In this document: positions 48,215-56,285 of the stretch, piece after piece
How positions within the stretch are numbered: the stretch's first letter is position 1
How the letters are laid out: every line of letters begins with the position of its first letter
Assembly: GCF_014648875.1 (NCBI RefSeq)
Contig: NZ_BMRY01000009.1
Coordinates: forward strand, 124,001 to 188,000
Direction: 5' to 3'
Source of the DNA: Streptomyces parvus
Lineage (GTDB): Bacteria; Actinomycetota; Actinomycetes; Streptomycetales; Streptomycetaceae
Length of the DNA: 64,000 nt
Notes under the pieces: generated by a model
What the model was told of the DNA's origin: nothing
Database searches by the model: none
Seen by the model: only the letters and a program-made list of their open reading frames with translations
Translations under genes and position numbers: made by a program

Positions 48215-49285
48215 CTATCGCAGCGGCTCACCGACATCGTGCATGTGCGCCAGCGCCTGACGGTAGGACTCGATCAGTCCGGTCTCCGTGTACGGCATGC
48301 CGATGCCCGCGCAGTGCGCCCTGACCAGGGGCTGGGCGAGCCGCAGGTGGGGGCGGGGCATGCTCGGGAAGAGGTGGTGCTCTATCTGGTAGTTCAGCCC
48401 GCCGAGGAACCAGTCGGTCAGAACGCCGCCGCGTACGTTGCGCGAGGTCAGGACCTGCCGCTGGAGATGCCCCCAGCGCTCGCCGTCGGGGTCGGGCATC
48501 TCCATGCCCTTGTGGTTGGGCGCGAAGGCCAGGCCCAGGTGGAGGCCGAACAGCGCGTGCAGCACCAGGGCGAAGACGATCGCCTTGCCCGGGGACAGCG
48601 TGCTGAACAACAGCGTCGCCCAGAGCGCGAAGTGCGCGGTGAGCAGCAGCGCCGAGACAGCCCGCTCCCGGAGGGGCTGACGGCGCAGGAACTGGAATCC
48701 GTAGATCTTCAGCGCGATGCCTTCGAGCAGCAGCATCGGGAAGAAGAGACGGGCCTGGTTCCTGGTCAGCCAACGCGCGAAGCCCTCCCGCTGCTCCGCC
48801 TGCTTCTGGGTCCAGACCAGGGCACCGACGCCGACGTCGGGGTCCTTGTCGATGTGGTTGGGGTTGGCGTGGTGACGCATGTGCTTGTCGTTCCACCACG
48901 CCGCGTTCATACCGAGGACCAGATTGGCGTGCACGAGACCGATCAGCCTGCTCGTCCTGCGGTCCGCGGAAATCTGCGCGTGCCCCGCGTCATGGGCGAC
49001 GAAGGCCGTACGGGTCCACAGGACCGCCAGCGGGAGGGTGAGGAGCAGACTCCACCAGGTGTCGCCCACCAGGACGAAGCCGGTGACCACCGCACCCAGG
49101 GCCGCCAGGTTGGTGGCGATGCCGAGAACGTACCGGTCCGTGCGCCGCTCCAGGAGACCCTGGTCCCTCGCGGCACGCAGCAGCGGCGCGAAGTCGCTCC
49201 CGGCCGCCGCGGCGCGGCTCTCGGCCGGGAGGTCCGGGCCGCTTTCGTCGGCGGGATCCGCAACAGTGGCTGTCGCCTGGGGCAT
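48215..49285 (-). CDS. Membrane fatty-acid desaturase (acyl-CoA/acyl-lipid type)
   Basis: A 356-residue diiron desaturase. ATG at 49283-49285 follows GGAG by 6 bases; longer in-frame versions lack a site. The three histidine boxes are complete: HDAGH (98-102), HMRHH (135-139) and QIEHH (300-304). The Q-x-x-H-H third box puts it in the front-end/omega class rather than classic stearoyl-CoA delta-9 desaturases. Four transmembrane helices flank the boxes. It has no cytochrome b5 domain. It introduces a double bond into membrane or CoA-bound fatty acids using oxygen and ferredoxin. It is divergent from the SNF2 helicase gene. Confidence 0.93.
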   Translation of the reverse strand: MPQATATVADPADESGPDLPAESRAAAAGSDFAPLLRAARDQGLLERRTDRYVLGIATNLAALGAVVTGFVLVGDTWWSLLLTLPLAVLWTRTAFVAHDAGHAQISADRRTSRLIGLVHANLVLGMNAAWWNDKHMRHHANPNHIDKDPDVGVGALVWTQKQAEQREGFARWLTRNQARLFFPMLLLEGIALKIYGFQFLRRQPLRERAVSALLLTAHFALWATLLFSTLSPGKAIVFALVLHALFGLHLGLAFAPNHKGMEMPDPDGERWGHLQRQVLTSRNVRGGVLTDWFLGGLNYQIEHHLFPSMPRPHLRLAQPLVRAHCAGIGMPYTETGLIESYRQALAHMHDVGEPLR

Positions 49286-49546
49286 GGACGTCTCCGGTCT
49301 CTGGAACCTCTGGGGCGCTGACCTCATCGAACGTACGGACAGGAGGCGGGCGGGAACCATGAGGCCACCACCCTGATCCCCCTGGGGCAGACCCCCGTGT
49401 CCGGCGGTAGGGCTGGCTGCACCATCGAAAACCGACCACCCAAGGATGTGACTCACGCCACATTTTCAAGCGGCGCACCGCCGGGCGAAGTGGAGTACCC
49501 TCGGCGACTCCGCCCGCTAGTCAAGTTTGAGGAATCAGCCATTCCT

Positions 49547-52500
49547 GTGCACAGGCACCCTGCGGCAAAGCCCTCCGAGATCGCCGAACTGTCCCGCTGC
49601 TCCGCGGTCTTCGTCCCCGCGGATCCGGCTCGTACCAGCATGATCGCGTTCTGGGGCCCGGACGGCAGCACCCCCTGCGACACTTCCGGGACCGTGTCGG
49701 AGCTGACCGTGATCGAAGCCGACCTGCGGCCCCGTACGGTTTCGGCGCTGTTCCTCCCCGTCCTGGACGCCCTTCCGGTATTGACCCGGGCACGCGCCAC
49801 CGCGCAGGCCTCCCCCGCAACCGCCTTCTGGGGCGCCGGGGCGCTCCTCGCTCTCCAGTTCGTCGCGCGCGGCCTGCTGCTGCCGGGGCTGAGCCCCGCC
49901 GGCCATGACGCCTGGCGGATCGGACCGCTGAGCGCCGAGGACCTCGAACGGGTACGGGAGCTGGCGGCGTCGATGCCGCCCGCGGCGCATGCCACTCCGG
50001 TCCCGGACGCAACGGCGAACGGCGGCGACGGCAACGGCAACGGCAACGGCAGCGGCGAACCGTTGCTGCCCGAACCGGAGCAGCTGCTGCGTGCCTTCCT
50101 CGACGCCGTGGCCGACGCGATGCCCCGGACCCCGGCAGCGGAGCTGGCCGCCGCCGGTCCCGCGTTCACCGCGCACCAGCCCCAGCGCCTGCCCGAGGCG
50201 CGGGCCTGGGCGGCCGATGTGGCGGCGGGTCACGACGCGGGCGTACGGCTCTCGTTGCGTATCGAGGTCACGGGCCTCGCTTCGCGGCCGAGCGGCGTGG
50301 ATGCGGACCACGAGACCCCCCGGGGCCAGGAGTTCTCCGGATCCGGTACGGACGCGGGCGCGGGCGGGCCGTCGTTCCGTGCCGTGCTGCAGATCCACAG
50401 CGTCAGCGACCCCTCCCTGGTCGCCGATGCGGCGGAGCTGTGGGCGGGCGGCTCGCGGGCCGCCGCGTTCGGGCCGCGGGCCCGGATGGACGCCCTGCTC
50501 ACCCTGCGGCGGGCCGCCCGCGCGTGGCCCCCGCTGGCGCCGTTGCTCTCCGCCGCCGTACCGGACTGGGTGGAACCCGCCGACGAGGAGATCGCCGAAC
50601 TGCTGGGGTCCGCCTCGCGTGCCCTGGCCGCCGCCGGTGTGCAGGTGCACTGGCCCAAGGAGCTCGCCAGGAAGCTGACCGCGCGCGCCGTGATCGGCCC
50701 GGACGACCGGGACGCCACGGCCCGGGACACCACGGACTCGGAGGACGACGGGCAGGGGGCCGAGGCACGCGGACGTACAGCCGCGGACACACCCTCGTTC
50801 CTCTCGGCCGACGCCCTGCTCTCGTTCGACTGGCGGTTCGCCCTGGGCGACCGGAAGCTGACCCGCGAGGAGCTGGACCGGCTCGCCGAGTCGTCCAGGC
50901 CCATCGTGCGGCTGCGTGACCAATGGGTGCTCATCGACCCCGAGGAGGCGCGCCGGGCGCGGGAGACCAAGGACCGCAAGGTCACCCCGATCGACGCGCT
51001 GGGCGCGGTGCTGACGGGTACGACGGAGATGGACGGCCGGCGTGTCGAGGTGGCGGCGACCGGCTGGCTCCAGCGGTTGCGGGACCGGCTGGCCGATCCG
51101 GAATCCGTGGCGCAGCAGGCGATCGGGCAGCCCGAGGCGCTCACCGCGACCTTGCGCGACTACCAGTTGCGCGGCCTGAACTGGCTGAACACCATGACCT
51201 CGCTGGGGCTCGGCGGCTGTCTCGCCGACGACATGGGCCTCGGCAAGACGATCACGCTCATCGCCCTGCATCTGCACCGGCAGACCGATCGCGACGCCGC
51301 CGGACCGACGCTGGTGATCTGTCCGACCTCGCTGATGGGCAACTGGCAGCGGGAGATCGAGAAGTTCGCCCCGGGCACCTCCGTCCGCCGCTTCCACGGC
51401 GCGTCGCGCTCCCTGGAGGGGCTGGTGGACGGTGAGTTCGTGCTGACGACGTACGGGACGATGCGCCTCGACGCGCCCCGGCTCGCCGCCGTCTCCTGGG
51501 GCATGGTCGTCATCGACGAGGCCCAGCACGTCAAGAACCCGCATTCGGCGACGGCCAAGCAGTTGCGGACGATCGGCGCCCGGGCCCGGGTCGCGCTCAC
51601 CGGGACCCCCGTGGAGAACAACCTCTCCGAGCTGTGGGCGATCCTGGACTGGACGACGCCCGGTCTGCTCGGCCGGCTCGGCGCCTTCCGTACGCGCTAC
51701 GCCGCCGCGGTCGAGGGCGGCAACGATCCGGGGGCCGCGGAGCGGCTATCCGCGCTGGTGCGGCCGTTCCTGCTGCGCCGCCGGAAGTCCGATCCGGGCA
51801 TCGCGCCCGAGCTGCCGCCGAAGACCGAGACCGACCGGGCCGTGTCGCTGACGCCGGAACAGACCGGTCTGTACGAGGCGGTGGTCCGCGAGACCCTGGC
51901 GGAGATCTCCGCTGCCGACGGCTTCGAGCGGCGGGGGCTCGTGATGAAGCTGCTGACGTCGCTCAAGCAGATCTGCAACCACCCGGCGCAGTTCCTCAAG
52001 GAGGAACAGCCGCGGATCGCGGACCGGTCGGGGAAGGTCGAGCTGCTCGACGAACTGCTGGACACCATCCTGGCCGAGCGGGGCTCGGTGCTGGTCTTCA
52101 CGCAGTACGTGCAGATGGCCCGGCTGCTGGAGGATCACCTGGCGGCGCGCGGCGTGGACACGCAGTTCCTGCACGGCGGTACGCCGGTGGCCCGGCGCGA
52201 GGAGATGGTGGCCCGCTTCCAGTCGGGCGAGGCTCCGGTGTTCCTGCTGTCCCTCAAGGCTGCGGGTACCGGGCTCAACCTCACCCGTGCCGGTCATGTC
52301 GTGCACTTCGACCGCTGGTGGAATCCGGCGGTCGAGGCGCAGGCGACGGACCGTGCGTACCGGATCGGCCAGACGCAGCCGGTGCAGGTCCACCGGCTGA
52401 TCGCCGAGGGCACGATCGAGGACCGGATCGCCGGCATGCTCGCCCGCAAGCAGGGCCTCGCGGACGCGGTGCTCGGCTCGGGCGAGGCGGCACTGACCGA

Positions 52501-52555
52501 ACTGACCGACGCGGAACTGGCCGACCTGGTCGAGCTGCGAGGGGGCGCACGATGA
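49547..52555 (+). CDS. SNF2-family DEAD/DEAH helicase (RapA/HepA type)
   Basis: A DNA-translocase of about 1002 residues. The start is uncertain; GTG 49547 is used because protein-like sequence (HRHPAAKPSEIAELSRCSAV) begins there, though the frame is open to 49397. Residues 1-560 are a large unknown region with a glycine/asparagine-rich linker (NGGDGNGNGNGSGE near 165). Helicase motifs: I DDMGLGKT (Lys about 567), II DEAQHVKN (Asp about 657), III LTGTPVENNLSELW, V AGTGLNLT, VI QATDRAYRIGQ. Such enzymes remodel protein-DNA complexes. The stop codon overlaps the SWIM-protein start (ATGA). Confidence 0.93.
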   Translation: MHRHPAAKPSEIAELSRCSAVFVPADPARTSMIAFWGPDGSTPCDTSGTVSELTVIEADLRPRTVSALFLPVLDALPVLTRARATAQASPATAFWGAGALLALQFVARGLLLPGLSPAGHDAWRIGPLSAEDLERVRELAASMPPAAHATPVPDATANGGDGNGNGNGSGEPLLPEPEQLLRAFLDAVADAMPRTPAAELAAAGPAFTAHQPQRLPEARAWAADVAAGHDAGVRLSLRIEVTGLASRPSGVDADHETPRGQEFSGSGTDAGAGGPSFRAVLQIHSVSDPSLVADAAELWAGGSRAAAFGPRARMDALLTLRRAARAWPPLAPLLSAAVPDWVEPADEEIAELLGSASRALAAAGVQVHWPKELARKLTARAVIGPDDRDATARDTTDSEDDGQGAEARGRTAADTPSFLSADALLSFDWRFALGDRKLTREELDRLAESSRPIVRLRDQWVLIDPEEARRARETKDRKVTPIDALGAVLTGTTEMDGRRVEVAATGWLQRLRDRLADPESVAQQAIGQPEALTATLRDYQLRGLNWLNTMTSLGLGGCLADDMGLGKTITLIALHLHRQTDRDAAGPTLVICPTSLMGNWQREIEKFAPGTSVRRFHGASRSLEGLVDGEFVLTTYGTMRLDAPRLAAVSWGMVVIDEAQHVKNPHSATAKQLRTIGARARVALTGTPVENNLSELWAILDWTTPGLLGRLGAFRTRYAAAVEGGNDPGAAERLSALVRPFLLRRRKSDPGIAPELPPKTETDRAVSLTPEQTGLYEAVVRETLAEISAADGFERRGLVMKLLTSLKQICNHPAQFLKEEQPRIADRSGKVELLDELLDTILAERGSVLVFTQYVQMARLLEDHLAARGVDTQFLHGGTPVARREEMVARFQSGEAPVFLLSLKAAGTGLNLTRAGHVVHFDRWWNPAVEAQATDRAYRIGQTQPVQVHRLIAEGTIEDRIAGMLARKQGLADAVLGSGEAALTELTDAELADLVELRGGAR

Positions 52556-54000
52556 GCGACGACTACGGATACGAGGACGATTCCCCGTACGGCACGGAGA
52601 CCGAGTACGGAGCGGGCGACGCGGACGTCCCGGACGGGGCCGACGGGGCCGACGGGGCCGGTGCGTCGCGGGACGGCGGGCGCGGACAGGAGCGTACGTT
52701 CGCGGCGCTGCCCCCCGCACAGGGCCGGGGTTTCGCCACGTCCTGGTGGGGCCGGGCCTGGCTCCAGGCCCTGGAGGACACGGCGCTGGACGGGCAGCAG
52801 CTGAAGCAGGGCCGTCAACTGGCCCGCAAGGGCGGGGTCGGGGCGGTCTCCGTACGGCCGGGGCGGATCACGGCGATGGTGCGGGACCGCGACGGCACGG
52901 CCCACCGCAGCGACGTCCTGCTCCAGCAGCTCGGTCTGGGCGCCTGGGACCGGTTCCTGGACATGGCCGTGGACCGGGCCGGGCACATCGCGGCGCTGCT
53001 GGACCGGGAGATGCCGCCGCATCTGGTGGAGGACGCGGCGGGCGCCGGGGTCGAGCTGCTGCCGGGCATCGGGGACCTGGAGCCGGAGTGCACCTGCGGA
53101 GCCTGGGACCACTGCCCGCATACGGGTGCCCTCTGCTACCAGGTGGCGCGGCTGCTGGACGAGGACCCGTTCGTCCTGCTGCTGATGCGGGGGCGCGACG
53201 AACGGCGGCTGCTGGACGAACTCCAGGTGCGCAGCGCCGCCCGTGCGATCCGGCTGGGGGACGGCGGGGCGGCAGAGGCCACCGACGACGCGGAACGGGA
53301 GGTTGGCGGGGTTCCGGCCGGGGAAGCGTTCGGGGCGGCCGGGATACTTCCGCCGCTCCCCGCTCCCCCGTCGGCCCCCGACACGCCGGGGCTGGGGCCG
53401 TCGCTGGACACGGAGACCCCGCCCGCGCCCGGGATCGACCCGGCGGCGCTGGAGGTGCTGGCGGCCGACAGCGCGGTGCGGGCCCACCGGATGCTGCTGG
53501 ACGCCCTGGCCCCGGGGCACGAGGAGCAGCCGTTCCCCGTGGAGCTGACCCCGCGGCAGGACGCGGTGCGGCTGGCCGCGGACGCCCGGCCGGACGCGCG
53601 GGTCGGAGCCCGGCTGGCCTCGGGGTCCGGCCGGACGCCCGCGGGTCTGGACGCGGCGGTCCGCGCCTGGCGTTACGGCGGGGTGCCGGCACTCGCCGTG
53701 CTCGACGAGGAGTGGGCACCGGACCCGGAGGATCTGGGGCGGGCCCGGGTGCGGCTCGACGAGGCGTGGGCGGCCGGCGAGCGGCCGGCACTGCGGGCGA
53801 GCGGACGGGCCCGCTGGACCGTGGCGGGCGCCGATCTCCAGCTCCGCCTCGACCGGGACGGGCGGTGGTGGCCCTACCGCAAGGAGCGCGGACGGTGGGT
53901 CCCTGCCGGGCCGGCGGACGACGATCCGGCAGGGGCACTGGCGGGTGCCGAGGAGGGTGGAGCGGCGGACGGGACGAGCGGGGCGGGCACGGCGATCTGA
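52552..54000 (+). CDS. SWIM zinc-finger protein coupled to the SNF2 helicase
   Basis: A 482-residue protein, translationally coupled to the helicase. After an acidic, low-complexity start (MSDDYGYEDDSPYGTETEYG) comes RGFATSWWGRAWLQALEDTA and a KQGRQLARKGGVGAVSVRPG region, then the SWIM finger: Cys180-x-Cys182-x5-Cys188-x-His190 in PECTCGAWDHCPHTG, followed by CYQVARLLDEDPFVLLLMRG. SWIM fingers bind DNA or proteins. The C-terminal half (about 300-480) is a distinct domain with repeated YGGVPALAVLDEEWAPDPED and WWPYRKERGRWVPAG. SNF2-SWIM pairs recur in actinobacteria, and a shared role in DNA repair or defence has been suggested without proof. Confidence 0.9.
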   Translation: MSDDYGYEDDSPYGTETEYGAGDADVPDGADGADGAGASRDGGRGQERTFAALPPAQGRGFATSWWGRAWLQALEDTALDGQQLKQGRQLARKGGVGAVSVRPGRITAMVRDRDGTAHRSDVLLQQLGLGAWDRFLDMAVDRAGHIAALLDREMPPHLVEDAAGAGVELLPGIGDLEPECTCGAWDHCPHTGALCYQVARLLDEDPFVLLLMRGRDERRLLDELQVRSAARAIRLGDGGAAEATDDAEREVGGVPAGEAFGAAGILPPLPAPPSAPDTPGLGPSLDTETPPAPGIDPAALEVLAADSAVRAHRMLLDALAPGHEEQPFPVELTPRQDAVRLAADARPDARVGARLASGSGRTPAGLDAAVRAWRYGGVPALAVLDEEWAPDPEDLGRARVRLDEAWAAGERPALRASGRARWTVAGADLQLRLDRDGRWWPYRKERGRWVPAGPADDDPAGALAGAEEGGAADGTSGAGTAI

Positions 54001-54010
54001 TCTGACACGG

Positions 54011-54048
54011 CCGGTTCCCCGGGGGGCTGGGTCCCTCCGGGGAACCGG
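54011..54048 (+). terminator. Terminator after the SWIM gene
   Basis: A 12-bp perfect stem (54011-54022 with 54037-54048), loop 14 bases, begins 11 bases past the stop codon. Confidence 0.85.
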
Positions 54049-54202
54049 GAACGCTTCGGCGTGGTCCGGAGGCGCGGGAGCCGCACCCGCGTCCGGTGAC
54101 GGCTGCGCGGAACCGGACATCCGACGCACTCGTCATGTGCTGCGACAGGAGTGATCGACCAACCGGGGCCCCGGCTGGTCCAGCCCAGTCCCAGGAGCGC
54201 TG

Positions 54203-54790
54203 TTGCACCGCAGAAGGATCATCCAGTACGCCGCCGCGACGGTGGGTGCGGCGGTCGTCCTGCCGTCGTCGGTCCGGGCCGTTGCCGCGCCCAAGGGCCC
54301 CACCGACTACGCGACGGCCCTGTGGGTTCCGGCCGCCGCCGCCAACTACACCGTCCCCTCCCGCCCTTCCGAGCGCCGGATCGACCGTGTCGTCATCCAC
54401 GTCGCCCAGCAGTTGTTCACGCCGACCACGGGCATCTTCAGCACGCCTTCCAAGCAGGTGTCGGCCCACTACGTGGTGCGCTCCGGCGACGGCCATGTCG
54501 CCCAGTGCGTGAGGGAGAAGGACGTCGCCTGGCACGCGGGCAACTGGAGCTGGAACACCCGGAGCATCGGTATCGAGCACGAAGGGTGGGTGGACCGCCC
54601 GGAGTTCTTCACGGACGTCATGTACCTGCGGTCCGCCGGGCTCACCGCCGACATCTGCGACCGCCACGGCATCCCCAAGGACCGGGAGCACATCGTCGGC
54701 CACCACGAGGTGCCGGGCAGCGACCACACCGACCCGGGCGTCCACTGGGACTGGGAGCGCTATCTCCGGCTGGTCCGCGACGCCGGCTGA
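54203..54790 (+). CDS. Secreted N-acetylmuramoyl-L-alanine amidase (Amidase_2)
   Basis: A 195-residue zinc amidase that cleaves the MurNAc-L-Ala bond of peptidoglycan. TTG at 54203 follows AGGAG by 5 bases, a good site. The signal HRRRIIQYAAATVGAAVVLP carries a possible twin-arginine motif and ends near SSVRAVAAPK. Zinc ligands lie in RVVIHVAQ (His), and VGHHEVPGSDHTDPG (His and Asp/His). Other family marks: VSAHYVVRSGDGHVAQCVRE, AWHAGNWSWNTRSIGIEHEG (Glu/His), GVHWDWERYLRLV. It probably acts in cell-wall turnover. It is co-oriented with the GAF regulator downstream but separated by 128 bases. Confidence 0.92.
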   Translation: MHRRRIIQYAAATVGAAVVLPSSVRAVAAPKGPTDYATALWVPAAAANYTVPSRPSERRIDRVVIHVAQQLFTPTTGIFSTPSKQVSAHYVVRSGDGHVAQCVREKDVAWHAGNWSWNTRSIGIEHEGWVDRPEFFTDVMYLRSAGLTADICDRHGIPKDREHIVGHHEVPGSDHTDPGVHWDWERYLRLVRDAG

Positions 54791-54918
54791 GCCCCCTCCC
54801 CCTTTCTCCCTCCACCCCTCCACCGCCACTCGTGTTGATGACTCTCCGCAGCGAGGTTGTCGCGGAGGCCGACGGCGACGACGATGGGAGAGCACGACGG
54901 CCCTGAACGGAGGGTGAG

Positions 54919-56178
54919 TTGACGGATCCCTGGGTGGCTCTGGCGGCGGACACCGATCCCGGTGAACGGAGCGGCGCGCTGCGCCGCGCCCACGATGTGT
55001 TCACCTCGGCGGGGCGGCTGGAGCGGCCGGTGCGCGCGGTGGTCGGCGCGTCCTGGCGGCGCTCGGCCCGGGCGCAGGTCAGCCCGGACGAGGCCCCCGT
55101 CGTGGAGCTGGGACCGGATGAGCTGAGTTCCTACCGGGCGGCGCATCCCCTGGCCCGGGCGATGCCGGTGATCCGTGAACTCATGGGGGCGTACGCCACG
55201 GACGGGGAGCATCTGCTGGCCGTCTGCGACGCCCACGGCCGCCTCCTGTGGGTCGAGGGCCACACGGCGGCGCGGCGGGCTGCCGGCCTGATGAACTTCG
55301 TGGAGGGCGCCCGCTGGGCCGAGTCCGTGGCGGGGACGAACGCGCCGGGAACAGCCATCGCGGTGGACCGTCCGGTCCAGGTCTTCGCGGCCGAGCACTT
55401 CCTGCGGCCGGTCCAGCGGTGGACCTGTGCGGCGGCACCGTTGCACGATCCCCGTACGGGCCGGGTGCTGGGAGCCGTGGACATCACGGGCGGGGACCGG
55501 CTCGCCCATCCGCACAGTCTGGCCTTCGTCCAGGCGGTGGCCAGGGCCGCCGAGTCGCATCTCGCGCTGCTGGCACCCTCGCCCGCCTCCGACGTCGACG
55601 CGGTGCGGCTGAGCGCGCTGGGCCGGGACGAGGCGCTGTTGGTGGCGCGCGGGCGACGGCTGCGCCTCAGCCGTCGGCACAGCGAGATCCTGGTCGCCCT
55701 GGCCCGTCGGCCGGAGGGCCTGAGCGGAGACGAACTGCTGGTCGAGCTGTACGAGGACGAGTCGGTGACCCCGGTGACGCTGCGGGCGGAGCTCTCCCGC
55801 CTCCGGCGGCTGCTGGGGCCCGATCTGCTGGAGTCACGCCCGTACCGGCTGGCCGTTCCGGTGGACGCCGACTTCGACACGGTCACGCGCCGGCTGGGTT
55901 CGGGCGCGGTGGCGGCGGCGCTGGACGCGTACGCGGGCCCGCTGCTGCCGGGTTCCGGGGCCCCTGCGGTCGTACGGCTGCGGCGGCGGATCGAGGAGCA
56001 GTTGCGGGCCGCGCTGATCGCCCGGGGTGATCCGGGGCTGCTCGCCGACTGGGCGTACAGCCCGTGGGGCGAGGAGGACCTGCCGGTGTGGCGCGCGCTG
56101 GCCGGGGCGGTCCCGGCGGGCCAGCGGCCGGCGTTGCAGGCACGGGTGCGGGGCCTCGACGCCGAGCAGCGCGGCTGA
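54919..56178 (+). CDS. AcoR-like GAF regulator with C-terminal winged-helix domain
   Basis: A 419-residue transcription factor. TTG at 54919 follows GGAGGGTGAG. Residues 1-220 match the sensory region of AcoR/AcxR activators: SWRRSARAQVSPDEA, HPLARAMPVIRELMGAYATD, GARWAESVAGTNAPGTAIAV, DRPVQVFAAEHFLRPVQRWT, CAAAPLHDPRTGRVLGAVDI. The middle AAA+ domain of AcoR is absent. Residues about 230-330 are an OmpR/BTAD-like winged helix (GRRLRLSRRHSEILVALARR, LVELYEDESVTPVTLRAELS, RLRRLLGPDLLESRPYRLAV). A helical C-terminal region follows. It sits directly upstream of the aldehyde dehydrogenase gene and most likely activates it. Confidence 0.9.
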   Translation: MTDPWVALAADTDPGERSGALRRAHDVFTSAGRLERPVRAVVGASWRRSARAQVSPDEAPVVELGPDELSSYRAAHPLARAMPVIRELMGAYATDGEHLLAVCDAHGRLLWVEGHTAARRAAGLMNFVEGARWAESVAGTNAPGTAIAVDRPVQVFAAEHFLRPVQRWTCAAAPLHDPRTGRVLGAVDITGGDRLAHPHSLAFVQAVARAAESHLALLAPSPASDVDAVRLSALGRDEALLVARGRRLRLSRRHSEILVALARRPEGLSGDELLVELYEDESVTPVTLRAELSRLRRLLGPDLLESRPYRLAVPVDADFDTVTRRLGSGAVAAALDAYAGPLLPGSGAPAVVRLRRRIEEQLRAALIARGDPGLLADWAYSPWGEEDLPVWRALAGAVPAGQRPALQARVRGLDAEQRG

Positions 56179-56195
56179 GAGCTGCCGCACGCCCC

Positions 56196-56216
56196 CGTTG
56201 CAACGCCCTTGCAACG
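56196..56216. promoter_or_regulatory. Repeated TTGCAACG operator candidate before the aldehyde dehydrogenase gene
   Basis: TTGCAACG occurs at 56198-56205 and again at 56209-56216, 11 bases apart (one helical turn). The first copy is part of the palindrome CGTTGCAACG (56196-56205). It lies 70-90 bases upstream of the aldehyde dehydrogenase start and just after the regulator's stop, a natural activator site. A TAG-containing -10-like element follows at about 56225. Confidence 0.55.
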
Positions 56217-56285
56217 TCCGCGTTCCTAGCCTCGCGCCGAGGGCCGTCCAACGGCGGGCGGCACCGGATCCGGGAGGCCACACAG

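Noticed and set aside
50020..50060. GGCAACGGCAACGG microrepeat in the SNF2 gene
   Set aside because: It encodes a flexible Gly-Asn linker in frame; it may vary in length between strains but is not a regulatory element.
56196..56216. Possible sigma-54 promoter before the aldehyde dehydrogenase gene
   Set aside because: The GG-N10-GC core is absent and Streptomyces is not known to have sigma-54; the repeats fit an activator site better.
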